Of a stretch of 64,000 nt of DNA, positions 21,801 through 30,617 are shown piece after piece (within the stretch, counting starts at the first letter, position 1; each line of letters begins with the position of its first letter). The stretch spans positions 992,001 through 1,056,000 of the forward strand of contig JAQOTA010000054.1 of NCBI GenBank assembly GCA_029532415.1, read 5' to 3'. This DNA comes from Marasmius tenuissimus (taxonomy: Eukaryota > Basidiomycota > Agaricomycetes > Agaricales > Marasmiaceae). The notes under the pieces are model-generated. The model made no database searches, had not been told where the DNA came from, and saw nothing but the letters and a program-made list of their open reading frames with translations. Made by a program: the position numbers and the translations under genes.

Positions 21801-22622
21801 GGTAGCTTCACCTCAGGGTACCACCCCCAGGCCAATGGACAGACAGAAAGAGCGAACCAGGAGGTGGAGAAGTACTTGAGGTTGTATACGAACTACCGAC
21901 AAGACGATTGGTCCGAACATCTTCCACTCGCAGAATTTGTACTCAACTCCCGCACGCACTCGGCTCACCATTTATCCCCCTTCGAACTCCTATATGGGTA
22001 CCTGCCCCTTTTCAATATCCCAGTGGGACGACGATCCGGGATTCCAGAAGTCGAAAACCGCATCAACATTCTGCGGGAAGTACGCCGGGATGCGGGGGCA
22101 GCTCTACACTTGACGAAACGACACCAGAAGGAGGGATACGAGCGAGGAAAGAAGAAGGCACACCAGTTCAAGGTTGGGGACTTTGTTTGGCTGGACGGAT
22201 CAGACTTCAACCTGAAACTGTCGAGTGAGAAGCTGGGCGATCAGAGCCTGGGCCCCTTCGAGATAGTACAGGAAGTGGGAGGTTTGGACTATCGGTTGGA
22301 TTTGCCAGAAGAGCTGGGGCGACACCACGCCATCTTCCATGTCGACAAACTCTACCCCTACAAAGGGAACCTGATTAACGGTCTACTACCTGAACCCCCG
22401 GGGCCAATCGAGATCGAGGGCGAGGACGAACCAGAGTATGAGGTGGACGAAATTCTTGACAGTCAGTACAGGTGGCACCGGTTGGAGTATAGAGTCAAGT
22501 GGAAGGGAGACCACCGAAGCACATGGGAACCAGCACCAAACCTGAAGAACGCACCACGAAAGGTAAAAGAGTTCCACAAGAAACACCCGGCGGCAGCAGG
22601 ACCAGCACCCCGAGACAACTAA
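18879..22622 (+). CDS. Chromovirus Pol with C-terminal chromodomain
   Basis: The frame is open from the gag stop, in the -1 frame relative to gag, so it is probably expressed by frameshifting rather than from its own ATG. Order: retropepsin MIDSGAT (Asp about 62), RT with FVQDYRKLN, FDVRWGYNN and YLDD (about 459-462). RNase H follows with IEVDASGFATGG and LTDHSNLEFW. Integrase has an HHCC zinc region (HPGLHG to CDSCARKK) and a core with VDLI, SDRGPQFN and PQANGQTERANQE. The chromodomain is at about 1185-1240 (YEVDEILDSQ, YRVKWKG, TWEPAPNL). The family is known to use the chromodomain to target integration to modified histones. The frame is unbroken. Confidence 0.95.
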   Translation: MSAFAVTKTPSPASVYASSSYDSIHSCTISSVREIDTLSPHFRIRVTLKGKHRQTETTAMIDSGATALFLGKSFVATNHITTFPLQHPIRVHNIDGTLNQAGSITHYARLGLIVEDTETWTDFLVTDIGGEHVILGLPWLRKTNPQINWKGGQLSVPKRGVEIEEVEDEEKWAGTGNPPLSDAILESIDDPFETIHASIIETPPVEPEDATPLYHIMANRAARRSLVKKGILEDCHDEVWVAAGYTYSQQIAEETNKEKPKQSFEEMVPESYREYAKVFSEQESERLPAHKPWDHAIELTPGSPQTMKTKVYPMSLNEQQELDKFLEENQRKGYIRPSKSPLASPVFFVKKKDGKLRFVQDYRKLNEYTIKNRYPLPLVTDIVNRLQGAKYFTKFDVRWGYNNVRIKEGDEWKAAFATNRGLFEPRVMFFGLTNSPATFQSLMNSIFADLIALGKVAVYLDDILIFTSTREEHQILVKEVLSRLQKHDLYLRPEKCQFEQQEIEYLGLLISEGQVRMDPAKVKAVREWATPRNLRDVRGFLGFANFYRRFIKDFAKTARPLNDLTRKHVSFDWGTQQQAAFDELRTAFTTAPILTLWDPDRPTRIEVDASGFATGGVLSQKLEDGLWHPVAFRSASMQPAERNYEIWDREMLAIIDALKDWRYFLEGQPQPFEILTDHSNLEFWKNAQNLSRRQARWALYLSRFHFQLGHRPGKTNTLADPLSRMTAHQVSDNEDNRQQVVLGPEVFVQIAAAALVNPLENRIREASVREAEVLEGLRQLKKNGPSRLVNGLAEWEEDNGLVYHRGRVYVPPDEELRREVVRQCHDDPTAGHPGLHGTLDLVDTHFWWPTMRSFVEKYVEGCDSCARKKLHRHPRAVTQPLEVPNGPWEEVGVDLITQLPDSHGYDAILVCTDLFTKQVHTIPCTTTITAEGIADLYYREIFRLHGLPLRFVSDRGPQFNAKLTRALLKRLGIKGSFTSGYHPQANGQTERANQEVEKYLRLYTNYRQDDWSEHLPLAEFVLNSRTHSAHHLSPFELLYGYLPLFNIPVGRRSGIPEVENRINILREVRRDAGAALHLTKRHQKEGYERGKKKAHQFKVGDFVWLDGSDFNLKLSSEKLGDQSLGPFEIVQEVGGLDYRLDLPEELGRHHAIFHVDKLYPYKGNLINGLLPEPPGPIEIEGEDEPEYEVDEILDSQYRWHRLEYRVKWKGDHRSTWEPAPNLKNAPRKVKEFHKKHPAAAGPAPRDN

Positions 22623-22663
22623 GGTGTAGTCATCGAGGACGATGAAGCGTAGAAGGGGGGTAA

Positions 22664-23147
22664 TGTCATGAAGACGCCACTTTTCCCTCCTTCATTTGCT
22701 CACATGATTATCACATGTCCTTTTCTCACGGTCACTTACTATACATCCTTATTTCTCACGATTCCCTTTCTTAACCCACCATCGCGCAGCCTTAACCCAC
22801 ATCGCGCAGCCATCCCATTATCTCATACCGACTCATTCCTTATTCATCCTTGACTCATACTTACTCATACACGACTCATAGGTAGCCACTCCGACTCCAG
22901 CTCTGACTGTAGGATAGGTATATAAGCTAGCTAGTCTTCACCTGGTCCCTCATCTTGACCTCTTGTCGTTGGGACCAGGTGAGTAGTACAGTCTCCTTCG
23001 CTTTCCTTCTCTACAATAGATCTAACTTGTCGTTGGGACCAGTTCTGCCTTAGCTCTGCCTGAGTCGAGCCCGCTGCTCCTCTCCTAGCTTGCTACCACC
23101 GCTCTCTGCCTCCGCCGTCTCCGATAGACGCTCAGCACTTCGTGACA
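22664..23147 (+). repeat. 3' LTR of the chromovirus (484 bp)
   Basis: Same sequence as 16614-17097 as far as can be read. It is preceded by AGAAGGGGGGTAA (polypurine tract) and followed by target duplication CTACG. Confidence 0.95.
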
Positions 23148-23757
23148 CTACGCAGTTACGAAGCTTTCCCAGTTCTCTTCTAATCCAACAAAGGAACACC
23201 TCGATAAAGCTCTTTACATCTGCCGCTATCTTGCTGGCACATCAGACTACTCACTCGTCTACAATGGTGACTCTGATGGAGGTCTTCTTGCGTTCACAGA
23301 CTTGGATTGGGCTGCCGATCCTATCAAACGCCGTTCGATCACTGGTTACTTCTTCAAGTTAGCAGGCGGCATCTTCTCGTGGCAATCACACGCCCAGAAG
23401 ACTGTAGCTCTTTCTTCCACTGAGGCTGAGTATATGGCACTGTTGGATTGCAGTCGTCAAGCTTCCTGGATAAGATCGCTACTCTCTGAACTTGGAATTG
23501 ACTTGGGTCCTATTCCAATCTGCGGAGACAATCAAGGCTCTATCTTCATTGCATCTAATCCGGTTCAAGAACGCCGAACCAAGCACATCGATATTCGATA
23601 TCATTATATTTGATCGTGTGTTGAAGATGGCAAAGTCGAATTGTTCTTCATTGAAGGAGTCTATAATCCCGCAGACATGTTTACGAAGAATCTCGGACAT
23701 GAGAAGTTCTTACGGTTCAGAGATCACCTTGGACTTGAATTCTATTCGTCCACTTGA
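23148..23757 (+). pseudogene. Copia-2 Pol, C-terminal part (end of RT, RNase H)
   Basis: Continues the frame broken at 16613, after one CTACG duplicate: EHLDKALYICRYLAG, then RNase H DLDWAAD, SSTEAEYMAL, GDNQGSI and TKHIDIRYHYI. A TGA at 23611-23613 replaces an expected Arg codon (the Copia-1 counterpart reads YHFIR). The tail to NPADMFTKNLG remains readable up to the TGA at 23755-23757, followed by the polypurine tract and 3' LTR. One substitution (DLDW for DSDW) is also seen. Confidence 0.9.
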
Positions 23758-23799
23758 TTCGCTCAGATGCGCTTTTCAGCTGCACTTAGCGAGGGGGTG

Positions 23800-24120
23800 T
23801 GTTGAATCTGTGGACTATAATTAGATCCCGGTATATCCAAAGTCCCGGTTCATACTTCCCGCCATTGTATCATGCGGGACAATGCATTCGCTATTGTTCT
23901 ATTCTTCATTGTTCACTATGCTCATATGTACAATTTCTATTGTCGTCCCTATATGGTAACTCTATTATATCTACATGTATATAAGCTCGTAGTTCTCTAC
24001 CTGAATCTACAGTGTGCTTGAGCTTCTACGTCTCGCCTCTACCTCTCTAAACTCCTCTCTGGTAAGTAGTAGTGTAGCCATGTTGTAGTCCTCTGCGCTA
24101 GGCGTCATGCCGGCTCATCA
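23800..24120 (+). repeat. 3' LTR of Copia-2 (321 bp)
   Basis: Follows a GAGGGGG tract; starts TGTTGAATC and ends GGCTCATCA. The target duplication TATAT follows. Five differences from the 5' LTR were noted, all transition-type. Confidence 0.94.
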
Positions 24121-24125
24121 TATAT

Positions 24126-25413
24126 AACCTGTGGTCCGTAGAAATCCAATATAAATACATGTGATCAGTGTATTGAACTTTGAGACTCTGGCCCATGGTG
24201 TACTCAGAAAGCAGCCCAGTGGATGTTGATGTGGAGCATGTAAAGCAGTAATATGACTCAACTTCGTGTTGAGGTGACCTTGCCAATGGACGTAAGTAGC
24301 AGTCAATAGCAGTGGCAGCCTCAGTATTGCATGATTATATGCGCCAATCTTTATCAACCTTTGAAAGGTATACGTCAGTTACAGTTGACGAGTACCAGCC
24401 GGTATATCTCTGTTAACTGAATAATCATCAGGACATCGGGGGGTTGAGATGTGATAGAATGTAGCTGACTGATAGCAAAGGTTAACCAGCATTAGAGTCG
24501 GCTTCAGGCACGGTGAGCACATAGCTGGTGAGTAGTGATCCAGCGCTTGATCATCCACACTTGTTGGCTTTTCTGGCGCAGCCTCATCGATGAAATTAGC
24601 GATGAGCGACGAGGGATCCGAGCCGACCCAGAACAGTATCACTGGCTAGGTGTTTCCGAGCGATTCGATTGAGTACAGTGCTCGCCAGACATTGGCCTCT
24701 CACTGAAATTTTACGCCTCCCTCTCCCACTACCAATACTAGCATGCTCATACGTTTTCTAACCATCCATCTTCGGGAGATACTTTCCCTAGCTCTCCGCT
24801 GAGCAGACTTCTGCATCCACGATGTGCTATTTTTAAACCGTACTTTCCAATGTGCCGGGCAAAATTGACCGCATCTAGAGGTAGATGTGTAGTTGTGTCT
24901 GGATGCAAAGAACGGTAAGCTTTAGATCCGCTCCAACCGCGGTCCAAGGGTTAAATTTCCAGTCTGTGAACTTGCATCGCAGACCTTCGGGCCTTCCACT
25001 ACTGCGGGAAATAAACACCGGTGAAACACATTTTCGAGTTTCAACTTCAAGCTTCGAATCTGGTCTGCGAGGCGGCCTGTACGCACCGCCATATGTACAC
25101 TGCGCTCGGAGTCCGAGAGCTTTTTGAGGTCAGGTGGATCCCATCAGCGCGTCAACGGGACTGATTCGTTTTGAGACCGTGCTGACATCAACCCGAGGTC
25201 AGGATAACACTCAGGACGCCATTTCAATCGGGTGGGTCTCCAGTCAGCATCACGCCCTGCCATCAATCTGACAACAACCTGAGACGATTTTGAGACGGTT
25301 CGACTGAGCTCCTGGAGGCGATTGACTGGGTGCTCCCACCACTCACGACCATTCCTTGCACCTCCGAATTACGGACAGACAGAATACATAGATTATATCA
25401 AGACTTTCATTGA
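24126..25413. other. Intergenic, no gene recognised
   Basis: Several short open frames but none with a domain, splice pattern or resemblance to other genes in the window. I see no TIR pair or LTR here. Confidence 0.5.
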
Positions 25414-25868
25414 TCAGGTACCCTTACTACAGAAATTGTACACCACACGGAATGAATGTTGAATAAGTGTTTGGTATTCCCCACCTTCGAAATTGAAGAC
25501 GACCTGTCCAAACGAGTTCTTGTTAGAAGAGGAAAATGCCAAATAAGATGAGCCTCACCGTGCTACCAGAAGCATCATGGGCTAAAGGATATACCAATCA
25601 GTGAACGCGGTGGCATACAAGGGACATTTCAACTTACCTGCTTTGGTAGCTTGAATGCCAAATTTTCTGCACACAAATACAACTGTTAGTACAATTACGT
25701 GTGAGCCACGCAGTGCGAAATGAGAGACCAAGAGAGGCGACCAAGAGAGATGACGACGGAGACAGAGACCGCGCGAGAACCAAGGAGTCACAAGCCAGAG
25801 CCAGAGTCAGAACCAGCAGCAGAATCGGAGCGAGGGCCAGAGTGAATGAAGCCAAGTGCCAGTCTCAT
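25414..25868 (-). CDS. Possible small spliced gene, unknown function
   Basis: A model with four exons reads from ATG at 25868, through KFGIQATKA, AHDASGS and NSFGQVVFNFEGGEYQTL, to TGA at 25414 (about 77 aa). The three introns have GT and AG ends, and the first contains a CTAAC branch-like motif about 17 nt before its AG. The codons around GGEYQTLIQHSFRV look coding. No domain is recognised. The N-terminus (Gly/Ser-rich, no clear signal peptide) is the weakest part. It could be a relic or a non-coding transcript. Confidence 0.3.
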
Positions 25869-26571
25869 GATTGCGACTCGTTGAAGGAAGGAGTTAGAAA
25901 GATCTGACTCAGAGAAAACTTGATTAAACTTGAAAAATGAGCACAGAAAGCAAGTAAAGGGTTAGCCCACGCACCGCGAACGTTTCATGTTTTGCGTCAT
26001 AGCTTCCACCCTCATCTCTGGACTTTCCAGCGCTAGACGCTGCGCTCCTTGACCTTTTTGTTGACTCTGAGGGAAATTGGGGAGGCTGCCGGTTGCAGCG
26101 ACGTACAGACTCGTCGCGGTCAAGAGGGAAAAAAATTCAACATCACCTGACCGCATTGATGTCTCAAACACGCGTGCAGTGATTTGGAGAATCTTTATCA
26201 TTATTAAGCGTCTACAGTTACTGACAGTCTCAGTGGAAGGTATGGAAGGAGGGGTCAGCTCGATGTGATTCTGAGGAGAATTTGAGGTCGCTCTGACTGG
26301 AAACGGAGAGAAGATGAAAAATCACGGTCCGACATCAATTTGGCCTCAAATCCAATCAATAGTCACGTCTCGCGCCGACAGTGAGTCACCTGCTCAATTT
26401 GATGTCAGTACCCAGGTTGCAGTGTACGGGTAAAATCCAGGGTAAGGTAAGTGAACTGCTCACCAAGCCAACAATGGTTACGGAGTACGGGTCCCTGTTC
26501 CCCTGAAGATAGAGACATTCAGGGTCATCCGTGATTCAATCACGGCTGACTTCATACTGCAGAACCTGGCC
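25869..26571. other. Intergenic upstream region of the lectin gene
   Basis: No gene seen. It should contain the upstream promoter of the lectin gene at 27114, whose TATA box lies at 26572-26580. Confidence 0.5.
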
Positions 26572-26580
26572 TATAAAAAG
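26572..26580 (+). promoter_or_regulatory. TATA box of the lectin gene, separated from it by a MITE
   Basis: TATAAAAAG is followed by CCAGAGC. The intact paralogue on the minus strand has TATAAAAG (30610-30617) about 77 bp from its ATG, with similar following sequence (GCTCGAG, then CACCCTTG). Here the matching downstream sequence (TACCCTTG) lies after the MITE, so the insertion falls 10 bp past the TATA box. Confidence 0.65.
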
Positions 26581-26590
26581 CCAGAGCTCA

Positions 26591-27023
26591 CACTGCGGGC
26601 AAAATGAGGTCTTGTGCCGGAAAAACGAGTAATACTCGGTTTACCCTCTTTTGCCCCCAGGTTTGCGCCTCGTCGCAGCCTCAAGGTCCAACTGAGGTAC
26701 ATTACTAGCGGACTTTCAATTGTGGTTATCCACGATACCATAAATCCAGGATTTGCAACCTTCGTTACATGGATGTAATCCCTCATGCTCAAACTTATTT
26801 TACGCATGGAGCGACAGCCAGCTACCGGTTTTCTGCTCAAAGAAATTTGGGTGCACATATATAAGGAATGTCATGAATTTTGAGTAGAGGATATCATATT
26901 CGTGATTCATAGTCCGCCAGTGATACACCTCGAGGCCGCCACGAGGCATAAGCCTGTAGGAACATGAAGGTAAACCGAGTATTACTCTTGTTTCTGGCAC
27001 GAGACCTACCTTTGCCCGCAGTG
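26591..27023. mobile_element. CACTG-type MITE (433 bp) in the lectin promoter
   Basis: Imperfect 55 bp terminal inverted repeats (26591-26645 and 26969-27023) begin CACTGCGGGCAAA at both ends. They share AGTAATACTCGGTTTACC at their inner edges. Flanks are a 3 bp duplication TCA (26588-26590 and 27024-27026). CACT ends with a 3 bp TSD fit the CACTA (CMC) superfamily, which includes fungal Plavaka. The interior has no coding capacity and holds its own TATATAAG at 26858-26865. Confidence 0.88.
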
Positions 27024-27113
27024 TCAACTACCCTTGTTTCATCCGACACACCCCTTCGTGTTTTAACCTCTTTCCCCTCGCCTTTCGTTCCTCAAGGCTC
27101 CAAATTTCAAACG

Positions 27114-28336
27114 ATGCGTTACGGTTTCACTATTCTAGCGCTTTCCCTCTCAGCAGGAATCGCCAATGCCCAGATTGTCAGGCAGCTTCAGAGTACCAAT
27201 CCCGCATGTACGTCTCTCTAACTTCCTTACTCCTTCGCATTTAGACGGTACTCATCGCTTCTTCTTTTTCTAGTCAGGGTAGCGGGTAAACAAGGATGCA
27301 TTGCCGCGTCTGACAACGCTGATGGTGCTCCCGTGGTGATCCACGACTGCAACAACGAAGACGTTTCGAAACACTCCTGGTCGGTCCTCCCTTGGAGTCC
27401 CAGTCGGCAACCTACAAATGGTACTCCTGCTCCGGTGAAGATATTCGGTGACAAGGTACGATCAGCCCTACTATTTCTTCTTCGCGGCATTAAACAAATT
27501 AACGTTGCTTCGTACACCCAGTGTCTCGATGTCAAAGACGGAATTAACGCCGACGGAGCCAAGCTTCAACTTTGGACGTGCTCACCTGGAAACACGAACC
27601 AACTTTGGATCTCCGTCACCGATAATACCTGGAACTGGGCTGGAACGAATAAATGTATCGATCTCACTGACGGCGACATTTCGGATGGCAACCAACTTCA
27701 GCTCTGGACATGTGTATCGAGCCCGGGTTCGAGTAACCAGAAGTTCGAGAATTACGATGTCCCCAATGATCGGAGTGAGAGAACGTTGTTCTATGCTGGG
27801 GATGCGAGTCGTACGTATACCTTTTTCGACGTTCTTTGAGTTCTTACTCACATTCTGTCCCAGCCGACATCTCCGTCTGCCTGACCGCCACCTCCAACAC
27901 TGACGGTGCTCACGTCGCCCTTGCCAAGTGCGACGGAAGCGGTCGTACTCAAGTATTCCCCGATGGAACTCAGTGGTTCACTTATGCCAAAGACCCTCTC
28001 AGCGGCGCCATCAAGACCTTTGACGGCTCTAAATGTCTCGACCTCCCCGACGGCGACGCGACGAACGGCAAGAAGTTGCAGATCTGGAGCTGTGTCGAGG
28101 GAAGCAGGAACCAGCAGTTCAAGATCTCGAACCCTTGGCCTTGGGCGATCACTTGGGTCGGTGAGGGATCCGGGAACAACAAGTGTCTTCAGACACCCAA
28201 TGGTAACTTTACCGATGGAAATGAGGTATGTGTCTTCGCGTGTCTTTGGTCGTGGACCTTTACTTATCATTGGAACTCGTTGTAGATCGAAATTTGGGAC
28301 TGCGACAGCAGCAAGGTCAGCCAACATTGGTTCTAA
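27114..28336 (+). CDS. Secreted ricin-B type lectin (325 aa), intact
   Basis: Five exons: 27114-27207, 27274-27455, 27522-27810, 27864-28225 and 28286-28336, all GT-AG, total 978 nt. Signal peptide MRYGFTILALSLSAGIANA. It has beta-trefoil type repeats with QxW signatures: LQLWTC (about 107-112), NQLW, LQLWTC (about 151-156), LQIWSC and, in the last 17-codon exon, IEIWDC. CLD/CID and NG/DG motifs precede each. The family binds galactose-type or other sugars, often as defence or cell-wall lectins. The partner and sugar are unknown here. The early GCIAASDNADGAPVVIHDC segment forms a further repeat. Its promoter is split by a MITE. It stands tail to tail with the paralogue at 29310-30533. Confidence 0.9.
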
Positions 28337-29309
28337 TCCTGCGCGTGCAAGTGAAGTTTGCGATACCTTCTGGGACTCGGACTAACTCGATACCCATACG
28401 GACCTATATTTAACCACCTACTACTTTACATGATCATCCTACGATTTACCTGAATGATGAAAAAACCTTTGTGGAATTATCTCGGAGCAACAGATTCTGA
28501 ACTGAACCAAATTTTATTGGGAAAAATCGCTCGAGGGTGAGGCAGTGCCACCAGCCAAATCGATCCCGGTTCACCACTTGTGGGTGCCTATGTGTCCCAA
28601 ATATAGATTCCCCGGCGTCAATGGCCGACGGTTTCTAACTCTGCTTACTAAGAGCAAGTCTGACAGAATTATAGGCGAGGACTGTACTATGTCACGAGCT
28701 GAGGCAGTAGTCGTCGGGCTTTAGCCACAACTAAGCGGGCAACTGACAGTCTATCGATGCCCGCAACTCCTTGACGAAGCTTCGAACCGAGCTTTCTATC
28801 ATCCAGGGTGCCTCGTATTTGATTAATCAATCCCAAAATTATCCACCTGTATCTAGCAGCTTGCTGGGAATGGCTTCAGCAGATGTTTACCGTGTTGAAA
28901 CGAGATGGGCAAAAAAGTAAAGATTAGTGACTAACTGGCTGAGATGAGTTAATAGAATGGGGGAGAAGGTTAACGAGAGTGGTATCAGAGTACTCATAGT
29001 CGTCACCGACTCGTCTCAAGTAGGCCGGAGGTCCTTCACCGAGAAATATCGTCCTCCTTACCAACGTCTGAAGACTAGTACGACCTCAAAAGGCTGTGAA
29101 CTCCGTCAAAGTGGGTACGGAACCATCTGGCAGGCCTGCCTCGCTTTCGACAACATGTGCTCTGGATTAAATATCTCCGACGTATCCAGACAAAAAAAGT
29201 ACTCAACTCGCACAACAACAGTTAAATATTGGTCCGTAATGAGTCCGTATCGTCCCCGAAAGGTATAAATAACAAACTCGAAAGCCTGAGTCTGGCCCAA
29301 ACACAGGCT
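28337..29309. other. Intergenic between convergent lectin genes
   Basis: Shared 3' flanks of the two lectin genes. No gene, long repeat or TIR pair noticed. Confidence 0.5.
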
Positions 29310-30533
29310 TTACAGGCTAAACCACCACTGGCTTTGCTTAGTGTTATCACACTGCGCAATCTCAACCTACAAGTGAAAACGGCGTCGTCAGTCCTCAATC
29401 ACACAATCTCTCTCTCTCTCAAATAGAACGTACCGTATTCCCTTCCGTGAAGTTCCCATTCGTAACCTGCAAACAATGGCTTCCTCCCCACGAAATTTCC
29501 TTCGGGCTACTCGCACCCTTCAACCTCCATCGCTGATTCCCGCTCCCCTCGACACAGCTCCAAACTTGCAACTTGTTCCCGTCCGTCCAGTCACCGTTGG
29601 GAAGATCAAGGCATTTAGCTCCATCGAAAGTAGTCATGGGTCCGTTGACGGGGTCGAGAGCTGGGGTCCAGACAACGTTCGAGTTAGGGAACGCGGGGGT
29701 TTGGCCGGGTGGGGTGCTGCATAAGCTGAGGACGACGGGAGCACCATCGGTGTTGGAGGTGGCAGTTAGACAGAGATTGCCGTCGTTAGCTAGTAAGAGA
29801 GAGGAGTAAGTTCGTGTTAATCGAAAAAAAGAGAAGGTTCGACGTACGATCACCACTTCCACCCCTAATTGCAGTCGCTTGACCCCTCACATTCGGGATC
29901 TTGTCGGTGTTCGAGAATTTCTGGTTAGCCGAACCGGGGGAGTCTACGCAAGTCCAGAGCTGGAGTTGTGTGCCATCGGCGATGTTCCCGTCGGTGAGGT
30001 CGATGCACTTGTTCGTGCCGGCCCAGTTCCAGGTGTTGTCCGTCTTGGAGATCCAGAGTTGGTTCGTGTTTCCGGGCGAACACGTCCAGAGCTGAAGTTT
30101 GGCACCGTCGGCGTTGATTCCGTCTTTGACATCAAGACACTGGTGAATTTCGTTGAGGGGATGTTTTTAGGGGGAAGGCCTCGAACATACCTTGTCACCA
30201 AAGATTTTCATCGTAGCAGGGGGACTGTTTTCAGGGTGCCGTCCTGATATGTAAGGAGTAACAGTCCAGGAATGCTTCGAAACATCTTCAAAGTTGCAGT
30301 TGTGGAGAACAACGGGAGCACCGTCGAAGTTATCAGAAGCGGAGATACATCCTTGGTCACCTCGTTCGTAGACTGGGAGAAAGAAGGTAAGTTCAAATCG
30401 AAACGAAAAAAGGAGGGAGAATCAATTAAAACGTACGTGCGGGACTGGCGCTCTGAAGCTGCCTGACGCCCTCACTCTGAGCGTTCGCCAGTGAGAGAGA
30501 AAGGGCCAGGATAGGGACGGCGGCGTAACGCAT
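29310..30533 (-). CDS. Secreted ricin-B type lectin (327 aa), intact
   Basis: Paralogue of 27114-28336 with the same five-exon structure: 30533-30437, 30372-30191, 30139-29848, 29789-29434 and 29366-29310. The first four exons sum to 927 nt in both genes. Signal peptide MRYAAVPILALSLSLANAQ. QxW motifs LQLWTC (twice), LQVWSC and a last exon VEIAQCDN, where the Trp of the last motif is replaced (QxA). CLDVKDGINADG and CIDLTDG match the sister gene nearly exactly. No premature stop. Its 5' flank has TATAAAAG about 77 bp upstream and no MITE. Confidence 0.9.
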
Positions 30534-30609
30534 TATTTCCAAACGTTGAACTCGAAAAAAACCGTGAAGAGGGGGATGCAGGTGGGATCAAGGGTGATGA
30601 AACTCGAGC

Positions 30610-30617
30610 CTTTTATA
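30610..30617 (-). promoter_or_regulatory. TATA box of the minus-strand lectin gene
   Basis: TATAAAAG on the minus strand, about 77 bp upstream of the ATG at 30533. It represents the undisturbed arrangement of the promoter that a MITE has split in the sister gene. Confidence 0.6.

Larger units (their letters stand above)
16614..23147 (+). mobile_element. Gypsy-type chromovirus (Ty3/gypsy, Metaviridae), 6534 bp, nested in Copia-2
   Basis: Two 484 bp LTRs (TGTCA...TGACA) look identical throughout and are flanked by CTACG duplications at 16609-16613 and 23148-23152. Gag has a CCHC knuckle, and pol has protease, RT, RNase H, integrase and a C-terminal chromodomain. No stop or frameshift is seen in either frame. 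A self-priming type primer site follows the 5' LTR, and a purine tract with seven G lies just before the 3' LTR. All this suggests a very recent, possibly still mobile insertion. Confidence 0.96.
11269..24120 (+). mobile_element. Copia-2: Ty1/copia element interrupted by a gypsy chromovirus
   Basis: Paired 321 bp LTRs (11269-11589 and 23800-24120) differ at five positions by eye and are flanked by perfect TATAT duplications at 11264-11268 and 24121-24125. Gag (to 13354) and pol (from 13370) lie in the same frame, separated by one TGA. Pol is split at 16613 by a 6.5 kb gypsy insertion, and the C-terminal part resumes at 23148. A second TGA at 23611 removes about the last 50 residues of RNase H and the tail. 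Without the insert it would be about 6.3 kb. Nesting order: Copia-2 landed first, gypsy later. Confidence 0.95.
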
